This document shows, one piece after another, positions 53,576 through 64,000 of a stretch of DNA of 64,000 nucleotides. Within the stretch, counting starts at the first letter, position 1, and the number at the start of each line of letters is the position of its first letter. The DNA is from Sipunculus nudus (taxonomy: Eukaryota; Annelida; Sipuncula; Golfingiida; Sipunculidae). The DNA is taken from positions 35,581,840 through 35,645,839 of the forward strand of contig CM049322.1 in NCBI GenBank assembly GCA_026874595.1. The letters are read 5' to 3'. Under the pieces are notes generated by a model that ran no database searches, had not been told where the DNA came from, and saw only the letters and a list, made by a program, of their open reading frames with translations. Position numbers and translations under genes: made by a program.

Positions 53576-56500
53576 AAAGATTTATTTGAGAACTGGTCAA
53601 TAATTATTTTAAATTGAGAATAAAAGTACAGGATAACAGATATTCCAGCAAATTTGTGTATTAAGATTCCTGAAAAAAAGTTAGATGACACTCTTCTTTA
53701 TTGAATGACCTTTAAAGAGAAAATATGCAAAAGAAGATGATGAATTTATACAATTTTTTTTCTTTTTAATTTTTAGTTGATCAGACTGACTATACCAACC
53801 GCAACAATACCTGCAGAAAATGTGACAATGATAAGCATATTATATTGTCCCATTATGTGCAAATCTGGAACAGCAACCCTGCAAACAGAATCCAGAATAT
53901 TAAATAACTAGAATGGCCTGCAATAACAGACATGTTGAAGATCAAAGTCAAGTTCACAATTTTTCAAACTCTTACAAGATTTTGACAAAGAGAACTAGTG
54001 TCTATAATCTGAAGAAAAAATCTGGTACTTTTTTTTGGTTTGGTACAAAGTTTTTGGGTCATAATAATGCTAGAATTAAGCAAACTCTGCCTTTGGACAA
54101 AGGTCACCAGTACTCAAACATTTTGATAAATAAGTTCAAACGTGATGCACTGAATGTGAGGGAAAAATACCATTCATAAATTATTGTGTTCACAGGACAA
54201 TATGTATAATTCAGCTTTTTTTACCTTGAAGATCCTGGTCAAGCTGACTTTTTTCAAACTTTTCAAAGAATTTGAAAAGAAATTAGAGGAAACTGTTTGT
54301 AAAACATATGCCCCTGCAGAAAAAAAAACTTTAACAAACTTTTAACACTCGGACTACTGATGGACAGACAGACGGACAGACATACAGCAATGAACAGGTG
54401 CAGGATGTGAAAGCCGATGTCCTAAGGAAGAGATCTCTCAAATATTAGATGCATACCTGTATGCATTCTCAATGTACAAGGCCCCAGCAAAACTTTCCCA
54501 TAAGCTTTAACATTCTGTGATGGACTACTGATGGACAGGTGGACCGACGGACAGACATACAGTAATGAACCGATGATAAATTTATGTATCAATTTGAGGA
54601 CAAAATGTGAAATACTTCTTAATTATAGGGTTCCCAAAATTTTCACACTTCGGCAGATTTGACCTTGAATAGGGAGGTGAAGGTCAGTGGATCTCAAATT
54701 TGTCCAAAATTGGTGGAAAACAGTTTGTTTCAATTTTAGGGGAAAATGTGCAGCCCATCACACATCACATTCACAAGAAAAGTATGATTAAACTGTTTTC
54801 ACCTTGAAAATCCTGCAAAAAAGTCACCTGTTTTCAAACCCGTCAAAGAACATGATACAAAGAATCAGTGTAACAAATTTGAGACAACTGTCTAATATAT
54901 CAAAAGTTATTTTGGGAGGGGGAGGGGAGGGGTACATAATAAAAGCACTGCCACATCCATAATATGCTGTTGTGGATCTTCTGTTGACCTCATTCAATAT
55001 GGATGAATTCTGATGAGAATGTAATTCAGGTGTAAAAATGTATACATATATATGAGCTTCATGAAAACCATTAAGTTCCCATTGCATCATCAAACTTTTT
55101 GGACCTCCCACCTTATTAAATATGTGTATTTTGATGGAAACTTAGAGACGATATTATATTTATAACTATTTCTGCTGGGTTTACAAAATGAATCTTGTTA
55201 CTGAGAAGTTATTGCAGTGATACCACAAAGTAGCCTAGTCACATCTGACTTTATAAATATGTACAGCGTTTCTATTATTGAAATCTGACGAGGTAATCTT
55301 TTTGTAAGTAGCAGTTGCAAGTTTTGTGAAACTAGATGAAAATGTTTATAGCTATATGCCCCAAAGGAACCAATGTCCTAAGGAAGGTGTATACCAAATA
55401 TGAGAGGCATAACTGTAACCATGCATTCTCATCTTAAACGGCCCTAGCAAAAACTTTAACATAAACTTCAACATTTGTGACGGACCGACTGATGAAAAGA
55501 ATATCACTTAATGCCCCCCAAAAAATAAGCAATCCTTTTCACATAAAAATCTGAAGGGGAAATTCTATATTAGAAGTGATCTGAGGGTACCTATGCTCAC
55601 TCAATAAGCAGAAAGCTGTGATTGTGAAACAAATTTGGGATAATTCCAACATCAGTCACCTTAACACTAAGTTGTAAAAGACTACATCCACCTTGTTTAG
55701 AAAAGAAAAAAAAACGTGTTAAGACTCAACAAGGTGGCCATCAATTTTTTTAACATTATTAATTTGCGAATTCAGTTGCTGGTAATTATTTTCACGGAAA
55801 ACAATCCTATAAGTATAATAACGCGTAAACTTGAGTGAAGCAATTATTCTTGTCACAACATAAACAGTGAAATGACAATATTTATAAACATCTACATTGT
55901 TATTCCTTACACGGCCAAAGTACAAAAATTACTTCACCCAATAAAATAAACGGGTGCCCGTGACGTGGTTCTAGATTTATTGAAAAAAAGTAGATCTAAT
56001 AATTCCACGAGCCAGAATCTTGGGTCATTTAATGATTTATAATCCTTTTAAGTTTAACTGCTTTAACCGGCATTGACACGGTCTGTAGCTGATCAAACGT
56101 TATTCATTTATTTTTGCGTAATGAACGGTCACCTAACGGTACATTTTTACTGTTTGCAAGAGCAAGTTCGTACCCGAAAAGCACTGCAATTATCAATTCG
56201 CGCGGAACGCCTGAAATCTCTTGCGATCCAAGCAATCATGGCCGTTCCTTGACTTCCGATTTCTTTGCGGAAGTGGTCTAAAATCTGGACGTCGCAGCCG
56301 AAAAACGAGACACACGTCCAGCCTACTGGTAAAACACGACACGTTTCACATTGAAACCTATAAATCCCACAAAACTTTTCATAAAAATTAAAAAAATAAT
56401 AAATTGGTGAAATTATGTCCAAATTTTATGAATTAACTCGTCAGGGTACGCTTGGTATTTGCCGGAGACCCACGGTAAATATGCATGTGTAAGGGAGACT

Positions 56501-56979
56501 AATTACTAAATCGATGACTAAAACCTCGATGGCAAAGATACAAAGTCGGCAAATTGTCACGATAAAACGACCAAGGAGAGGACAACCGTTACACTGTGTA
56601 GTCTCAAATATATAAGCCCTCATATAGACCCCCTTATGAATGTACACAAAATGCTAAAAACACTCACTTCACCTTAATTCCTAACTGAAGAAACACATCA
56701 TGACATATAATGATAAATATTGTACTGATATCCAGAGGAATCTGATTTTAAGGAAATATATGGTCCCCTGCAAAAAATAAATAAATAAATAAATAAAATA
56801 AAATAAAATAATGCAACAAGTCAGCTACAAGACTGAGCTTGTGTACCTGGTAGTAGCAAAACAAGAAAAACAACAAATGATTTTATTATTTTAGCTGTTG
56901 TTTTGAATAAATATTATGACCATATAATATGTTTCTTAAAATGTCTAAAAAAATAAAGTGAAAAATGTAAAAATAACAA
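53576..56979. other. Internal element region without a recognised gene
   Basis: Holds GGACAGACAGACGGACAGAC-like tails (54,360 and 54,535), the fourth GCACTGC repeat copy (54.94 kb) and a distinct CpG-containing patch (55.75-56.62 kb). No gene is supported. Confidence 0.4.
54938..55290 (+). repeat. Dispersed GCACTGCAAATG repeat, copy 4 (divergent)
   Basis: AAAAGCACTGCCACATCCAT start, then GTTGACCTCATTCAATATGG, GAGAATGTAATTCAGGTG and CACAAAGTAGCCTAGTCACA, in the same order as the other copies. Confidence 0.6.
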
Positions 56980-58430
56980 AAAAATACAAGTGGTGCCACT
57001 AGTCTGCAGAAACTTATGAAACACTCCATGATCAATATCGGTGCAAAGAACCATGGGGGAAAATGCATCAGTTGTTTGGATACTTGAGCTTTTGTATTAA
57101 ATTTTGCATTATTCTGGGGGGTAATTTCAGATTTCTAAATTGACTTTTCAAAGGCCTCCCTGCATGTCAAGAAAGAAGACTCTAGGTCCAGTCATTATGA
57201 TTTGTGCCCTGTTAATATATGACCAAATCTTTATTCTGGGGGGTACTTCAGAGCCCCATAGCTCACAGAATATGGGTAACAGGGACCTTATTTCGGGTTT
57301 CCATGTAGACCTTTTATCGTCTTCCCTGGACGTGAGGACAGAAGATTCTTGGTCCAGTCATTATGATTTGTGCCCTGTTTACAGATGACCAAATGTTTAA
57401 AGATCACAAAAGTAGAGTAAAAAAACTTAAAAAATAAAAAAATATAGGTGGCGCCACCAATCTCCAGAAATTGATGAAACACTCCATGATCAATATCCAT
57501 GCAAAGAATCATGGTGATTAATGCATTAGTTGTTCAGATACTTGAGCTTTTGTATTAAATTTTGCATTATTCTGGGGGGTACTTCAGAACCCCATAGCTC
57601 AGAGAATATAGGTCACAGTGACCTAATTTCAGGTTTACAAGGAGAATTTCCATAGACCTCCCAGGATGTCAAGTAAGAAGATTCCAGTTCTAGCGGTTAC
57701 GATTTGTGCCCTGTTAACAGACAGACGCCTGGGTGGCCGGACGGACGACGGACAAAAGGTGATCCCTATAGCTCAGATGACTTACAGTCAGCTGAGCTTA
57801 AAAATTGAAAAAATACAGGTGGCACCACCAGAATGCAGAAACTGATGAAACATTTCATGATCAATATCCATGCAAAGAATCATGGTGATCAATATAATAA
57901 TTGTTCAGATACTTGAGCTTTTGAATCAAATTTTCCATTATTCTGGGGGGTATTTCGGAGCCCCATAGCTCAGAGGTTATGGGTAACAGAGACTTCATTT
58001 CAGGTTTCCAAAGAGACTTTTCATGGGCCTCCCCGAATTTCAAGAGAGAAGATTCTTGGTCCAGTCATTACAATTTGTGCCCTGTTAACAGATGACCACA
58101 TCTCAAGAGGTCTCAAAAATAAAGAAAAAAATTCGTAAAAATTGAAAAAATATAGGTGGCGCCACCAGACTGCAGAAACTGATGAAACACTCCATGATCA
58201 ATATCCATGCACAGAATCATGGTGATCAATGCAATAGTTGTTCAGATACTTGAGCTTTTGTATCAAATTTTCCTTTTTTCTGGGGGATACTTCGGTGCCC
58301 CATAGCTCAGAGGTTATGGGTAACAGAGACCTAATTTCAGGTTTCCAAGGAGATTTTTCATGGTACTCCCTGGATGTCAAGTTAGAAGATTCCAGGTCCA
58401 GTGGTTACGATTTGTGCCTGGTTAACGGAC
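56980..58430. repeat. Tandem array of four ~340-460-bp units
   Basis: The anchor ACACTCCATGATCAATAT recurs at 57,021, 57,479, 57,850 (ACATTTCATG variant) and 58,187. Each unit carries a GGTGGCGCCACC-type palindrome, TTGTTCAGATACTTGAGCTT, ATTCTGGGGGGTACTTC and GATTTGTGCCCTGTTAAC. Confidence 0.88.
57770..57798. repeat. Hairpin matching the element terminus (internal copy)
   Basis: AGCTCAGATGACT, then TAC, then AGTCAGCTGAGCT: 13-bp arms with one mismatch and a 3-nt loop. It is preceded by GGACGGACGACGGACAAA, as at the 58.5-kb terminus. Confidence 0.8.
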
Positions 58431-58493
58431 AGACGGACAGACAGACAGACAGGAAGACGGACAGACGGACGACGGACAAAGAGTGATCGCTTG

Positions 58494-58522
58494 AGCTCAG
58501 TTGACTTTCAGTCAGCTGAGCT
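58494..58522. repeat. Terminal hairpin of the rolling-circle element
   Basis: AGCTCAGTTGACT, then TTC, then AGTCAGCTGAGCT: 13-bp arms with one mismatch. It lies within a few bases of the point where homology to duplication copy B resumes. Confidence 0.8.
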
Positions 58523-58526
58523 AAAA

Positions 58527-58910
58527 ACTTCCAAAGGAAACACAGATGACATACAAAGTACTGATATGTATGAAGATACTGTTCATAAGATAAAACATCT
58601 ATTTTGTTTTACACCATATCTCAGTTTGACTATTAATGTATATAGTTATTCTGGTGTATGACAAAAACATTACAGATATTGCATCCTCCTCTGTATAAAA
58701 TATGCTTATAGAATACGAGAGAGCAGCTTAATGGCCTTAACCAATTCCTTTGGTCATTGCATCATCAGTTTGCCCGGAAGGTTGGGCTTCGGTTAAATTG
58801 AATAAATGCTTTATATTTAGCGTGGTCTTACCTCATCATTCTCACATGTTGAATTGTCACATATTGACGACAAATGTATTACAAGAAAGTTTACATACTA
58901 ACGGCACTAG
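58527..58910. repeat. Segmental duplication, copy A (right part)
   Basis: GGAAACACAGATGA, ACTGTTCATAA, CTATTTTGTTTTA, ATCAGTTTGC, TGGGCTTCGG and TTCTCACATGTTGAATTG blocks all recur, in order, at 61.60-61.85 kb. Confidence 0.8.
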
Positions 58911-60230
58911 AGTTTTTGTATATCAAAACAATTGTGGATTAACATGATTATTTCTAATGAAATAACCTGACACGTCAATGATACATATTTTGAGTTCATT
59001 GTTATATTATATCTTTACAAATGAGTGTCAGTCAAATATATTGAAATGCTAATTGCCAAGGAATATATATAAATAAACATTTAGTAAATTTACACAATTT
59101 TAAGTATGCAGATGCTACATCAGAGAGTCTATAAAAACAAATTAATCATTTATATAATAATTGTTTGAAATTAGGTATTGTTGAAATGACCATGAAAATG
59201 ACGTTCAGGTATGCTGGGCCTTTAAAGAAAAGAACAATTTAAAATTTCAATATTTGAGTATGTATTTAACGACAGCAAATTTAAAAGTTACATACAGTAC
59301 AATTAAGTGCCATCAAAACATTTTTGAAATAAAAAAAAAATTAAGGTTAAAGGTCATGTTGGGGATTTCCAGTCTGATATCAGCCTCATCCCACTTTAAA
59401 CCATGCCTTCCTTATCTTTCGGGCTTGTTCAGACTGGGTGGCATACAACCTTTGAAGCCGTATAAGGCGCTAGACGGTTATCCTTTCTGTATATGCCTGC
59501 CTTCCATGGCCAGTACCTATCCACTCCTGATGGAAATGTGGGAGAAACCTACTGCATGTTAATAACGTTAATGAATTTATTAACTTCTGTGTTAATTAAT
59601 CCGATGCCCATAGTCTAGATAACGAAAGGATATGTTACATGTTACATTCAACATATGGGGCCTGGACATTTTGGGTTGTAGTTATCCGTCCAAGGTCTGT
59701 TGTTTTCTCCGGAATCTCCGGTTTCATCCGTTTCTACAGACTATCGAATGCCTTCAACTAAACCATCGAGTGTACCTTGATTAGATTAATAAGTATTTGT
59801 ACAATCTATGTTTAATAAATAAGTTTATATTATTTTTATACACTGTGAATAGGTGAAAAGGGAGAGATAACATGAATGACGCTATTTAAATATGTACATT
59901 TTAATATTTTTGGGTGTGTATGGCATAAGATATTGGGGAACCTATTGATGTAATGATTAAAATAAAGAGTGAGAGATAAAATTAGGAAAAATGAAACAAC
60001 ATATCTTCGGGCTTATTTCAATAAAAGAGCGCGGTTATTATTATGTGTTTTATCTCTTTTTTACCTCTTTTATCTGACTTAACTGTCAGAATATTAGCAG
60101 AAGCTACCATGAACAAGTTTTATACATTTAATTCTTAAAACCCCATGATCCAGATATTTTAGGAGAACGGCACGGATCCGATATTGACGCATAGGAAAAC
60201 CGTTGTGTTTTCTATATACATCAGTATATA
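58911..60230. other. Intergenic, no gene seen
   Basis: AT-rich. A G/C-richer patch at 59,350-59,540 (short plus-strand ORF of 102 codons) shows no family features. Confidence 0.4.
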
Positions 60231-60234
60231 TATA

Positions 60235-60669
60235 TGCCTAGTAAAACATTATAATGCCGGTAGTTAAAATTAAAACAAGAAGTAACTGATAAAGCCAATT
60301 ACACCCGTTAACACTGTCAGCTGTAATCTTTGAATAAAATATAACGGGTATTTGCATCAAAGCATATAGGTAAGATTCAGTTGAATAACAGTACATATTC
60401 TGTTGAAAAACAGTAGCATATAAACAGTACAAAAATGCTTTTAAAATATTAATATATTTCCTAAAATGTCGTTACAGTACCACTTTTGATGCACTTATCA
60501 GCGAAACATATAGTATTAAAAAGAGAAAAATGAAGGTGACAACATGTTTGTTACAACTTCATATGAATGTGATACATTAAAAGTCAGATTTGATTCATGT
60601 TAATCAACCTATGATGCTTCTTATCAGGTTGTGAACATTTATATGTAGCATAGTATAGAAGTAGCAGTA

Positions 60670-60709
<40 letters not shown>

Positions 60710-61860
60710 CGAAAGTTAAGATAAACAGTGACGCCTTTTAGATAGACTATCTAGTTTATTAACACAGGAGCTTTCGAAGTACAAAGACTTCTTCGTCAGG
60801 TGTCCACCTATAAATCAAAAGAGGAAAAAAATCAAATTTAGTAAAACAGCCTTATGATATGGTGCTCCGGAAAACATTCTTGCATTTGCCTTTTTTTCAG
60901 GTAATCTATTTTTTTATTCAAAATAAAATAAAAGATAAAACTGGTTGAAATATTTTTGTTTCCGTTCATCCATCAGATCCTCTGTAAAGAAAGAGGGCAC
61001 CATTCGTAGGAAAACCGTGTTAATAATCACCATTGTAAAAAGCTTACAATGAAACGACGTGGGATAAATGTATTGTATAAATTGCTTTGACTGAATTTAA
61101 GACAAAATAAAATCAGTGGTGAGATGTATAGCTTAACTACAGATACAGATTGCATTAGAATTTACGGACATGGAAGGCGTGAAGAAATATCAAATATATT
61201 TCATGCCAAATTTGATGACATGACTAACAAGGGTCCGTGCCTGAAATTGGTATCAATTTTTAATCAATATGCCAGGCAAATCCTTGCAGAAGAAGTTTGG
61301 ACAATGCATGAACCAGTAAAATGACAACAGTAGAAGTTAATCAAACACTTAATCAATATGTAAGACAAATTGGATAAAAATTGCTATGGAAATGGATGTG
61401 ATGTATACGTTTAAAGCACCAAATTTCACACTCAAATACCATTCCGTACCAAGTACCTCTATTTTCTTTCACTGCATTGCCGAATAAATGGTGGCATTGT
61501 TCTTGCAAAATCTGTTATCGCCTAAGATTAAGTGACTCAACCTGTGAGAACTTTGATAAAATTTTGAACTTTGCAATGATGAAGGCATTTAAAAAAAATC
61601 GCGGAAACACAGATGAATGGGTATGCAAAAACTGTTCATAAACTATTTTGTTTTATCCATACCTCGCGGATATGCGAAGATGTCGAATAATAGCCTTGAC
61701 CAATACGTTTTGGTCTTATTATCAGTTTGCTCAGAAGGTGGGGCTTCGGAAAAAAAATACTTAAATGCTTTATAATTAGCGTGGTCCTATGTCTTACCTG
61801 GTGATTCTCACATGTTGAATTGTTACATGTTGACTACCCAATATACGGGCTCAGTTAAGT
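60235..61860. repeat. Segmental duplication, copy B (uninterrupted)
   Basis: Continuous counterpart of 42.2-43.63 plus 58.53-58.9 kb, and so the un-inserted version of the element's target. Contains its own (AT)n at 60,672-60,708. A 66-codon plus-strand ORF (61,124-61,324) is open here but broken in copy A. Confidence 0.8.
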
Positions 61861-64000
61861 AAAAGGGTACGGTTATTTTTAATTATTTGTATATTTTTAT
61901 GTTAATCAATTGTATATCAAAAGCTTGTCATAACCACGGGTGCCAAGATATATACATATATTCATTATGTATATAAGCTCAGACTGTGTTTGTGTGTGGG
62001 TGTGCATAAGCTGCTCAGCATGGTGTCTCAAAAATCTAAGAATTCTAGAAAGGAACAAGTAATATCACACGAAAAACAGATGTCACACAAAGACAATTTG
62101 GTCTTTAAGGTAGTATTATAATGTTAGTTTCGTAAAGTAAACCTTTGCAAAAGTCAAGACTGCTCAAACACCCAACGATTATGATGGCCCCTTTTCCCTT
62201 TCATTATACCAAATGTTTTTAGACCGCTTCACAAGGCTCTTTCTGGGGTCACTTCCAGAAAGCTTTGGTTATTTGATCTGCTGCTCATATCAATGTACGT
62301 CTGTATAAGCGAAGCAAATGATAATTGTCTATTTTCTTTCCCATTATAAATGAGCTGTAACAATTAAAAATATCTAACTGACAACAAAATTAAACAGGCA
62401 CATCTTTTTATTTCAAAACTGTGAGGATTATAAAATAAAGGATCAAATTAATAGTCGCAGTTTTTAGATACAGAAAACAAAACAGGGGACATTTTTAAAG
62501 TTCATTTTTTATCACTAATTCTAGAAAATCCCGTTTCCAGTTACAATGTCACGGCCTGTATAGTTGTGGTCAGATGCCATACCATGTCAAATGATTCATG
62601 CACAGACATTGCAAGCTATCACTGCCCTGTATGTGACCCTGCTTTGTAATTTTCCTTTTTAAGCAAATCCTGGAGAACAGGTTATGTTTATACTCGTTTT
62701 TATTTGAAAGTTGGCCTAGGTGACATGTAAGTAATATTAAATTAAGTATACAACCAAGACAACGTATTTATTGGCAATTAGTGTCAACATTTATCAGAAG
62801 GCGATTCATGTCCAGATATCTCTCAAACATGCCAAAACGCATGAATGAGCTGCACTCTAATTAAATGAGTTATAATTTACATAAGTATTTCGTGTAAACA
62901 TGGAAAAAAAGTTCGTGGATAATTGTTTGAGGCTAACATAATACTTTTTGTTCTGCGCGACCATGGCACATAAAAAGTGACACTTAGCTTGTAAATAATT
63001 GTAACATAGATATTCATCGTGATTATGGCAGCTCTCAGGAAAAATTCAAATCGATTGATTTATTCAGATTACAGTATGTTCACTCCTTAAATGATATTGG
63101 ACAGATATATAGTAAAAAAAATATAGTGAAGTTTCTGTAAAAGCTCCTTTATGTAAGACAAAACTATGGCAGTAGGTCAACGGTATACAATTGATTTGTT
63201 GTATTAGGATAGTGAATGATGACATTTGAGAAAAAGACAAAGGCAACGCAAATCAAGCATCACTGTGTCACAATATTTAGTGGCACTTAATGGTCTTTTA
63301 TTATTATTGAGTTGATTTTACAAATTCTTAATATTGTATTACCATTATATTGATTCCGACAGCCATATTTCCATCTCTAGAGACATTAGTCATTTAACAA
63401 TTGGTCGGCCTTTCTTGAACTGTTTTTTTTCTTCATGTGACCAGAGTAAAGACTAGTGCCGAGTGATAGAAGCAAGAACGGGTGATTTAATTACGGGATC
63501 TAATTACTCCTCATGAATTAAAGTCAAGCAATTTAAAAAAAACTTTATTCACTGACAAATCATTTATATAAATGAATCGACGCTATCCGAATAAAATTCT
63601 CTATTATATTATGAACAGGAACCTTCATTAACATTCAACAGCCATCCACCTGTCCTATTAGGACCACATATATAAATAATTTGCCGTATGCAGTGAAGAT
63701 AACACCTTGGAGCTGAAACCCCGGAGGCAGAGGTAAATGTAACAGTAAAGCGTTTCAGCCTGTACAATATAAATTAAAAAAATATATCTTACATAACTGA
63801 AGTCCTCGTCTACATTGTTTAACCAGATCTCTCTGACTTCAGAAACTCATAAAATTTAATATATTTAAAGCACTTTCCAGCACGTACATTTAAAACTCTA
63901 AACGTTGCATGTGGATCCATTCGTGACAAATTTAGTGAGGGGTTAGAATTAAACACACTCAAATAATCAAATATTTCTCAGAGCACTAATAAACATTGAC
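61861..64000. other. Right flank, no supported gene
   Basis: AT-rich. The only signal of note is a TATATAAATA box near 63,669 followed, about 60 bp later, by a G/C-richer stretch and an AG-GTAAAT donor near 63,732. That is compatible with a plus-strand promoter and untranslated first exon, but unconfirmed. Confidence 0.3.

Larger units (their letters stand above)
43631..58526 (-). mobile_element. Helitron/Helentron-like rolling-circle transposon (inserted block)
   Basis: About 14.9 kb that interrupts copy A of a duplication whose copy B (60.2-61.86 kb) is continuous. On the minus strand the 5' end carries a 13-bp-stem hairpin (58,522-58,494). The 3' end carries the perfect palindrome TGACCCATGGGTCA (43,644-43,657) close to CTTGTTTTT. 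GCTCAGCTGAC occurs in inverted orientation at both ends. It encodes the 2,298-residue Rep-helicase-endonuclease. Whether all 14.9 kb moved as one unit or includes nested later elements is not settled. Confidence 0.65.

Overview
This is animal nuclear DNA: AT-rich, with long introns, GT-AG exon junctions, many microsatellites and nested transposon debris. The repeat styles (GGATCC-ended short elements, tRNA-derived SINE, a Helentron-type rolling-circle transposon with an endonuclease) and the lectin/SRCR/EGF receptor suggest a lophotrochozoan, most likely a mollusc and possibly a bivalve. The species assignment is inference.

Two spliced host genes are visible, both on the minus strand. (1) 5,022-25,783: the catalytic A subunit of the vacuolar H+-ATPase (ATP6V1A). 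Fourteen coding exons rebuild in perfect phase to 617 residues. A further upstream exon at about 25.78 kb would supply an in-frame ATG four codons earlier. (2) 32,297-40,538: a single-pass membrane receptor of about 641 residues in 13 exons. It has a signal peptide, a C-type lectin domain, SRCR-like segments, four EGF-like domains, a transmembrane helix and a very short basic tail. This looks like an innate recognition or scavenger-type receptor.

The ATPase introns hold several mobile elements: a tRNA-derived SINE (11.0-11.3 kb), copies of a dispersed repeat beginning GCACTGCAAATG, GGATCC-ended short elements, and a 3,215-bp element with terminal inverted repeats (18,911-22,125) nested inside an older tandem array. 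Between the two genes (26-32 kb) lie microsatellites, a tandemly duplicated decayed LINE reverse-transcriptase fragment and a 54-bp minisatellite.

The right half is dominated by a Helitron/Helentron-like element. Its 2,298-codon minus-strand ORF (44,660-51,556) carries a cysteine-protease-like N-terminus, a 21-residue repeat region, zinc-binding cysteines, an HUH/two-tyrosine Rep nuclease, a PIF1-type helicase and an endonuclease/exonuclease/phosphatase domain. An 8-bp tandem duplication shifts the frame just before the last endonuclease motif, so this copy is probably damaged. Its flanks (42.2-43.63 kb and 58.52-58.9 kb) match in order an uninterrupted duplicate at 60.2-61.86 kb. That makes the duplicate a natural 'empty site' and puts the inserted block at about 14.9 kb (43.63-58.52 kb), including 272-bp and ~340-460-bp tandem arrays and terminal hairpins. 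No convincing host gene is seen in 1-5,021 or 58.5-64 kb.
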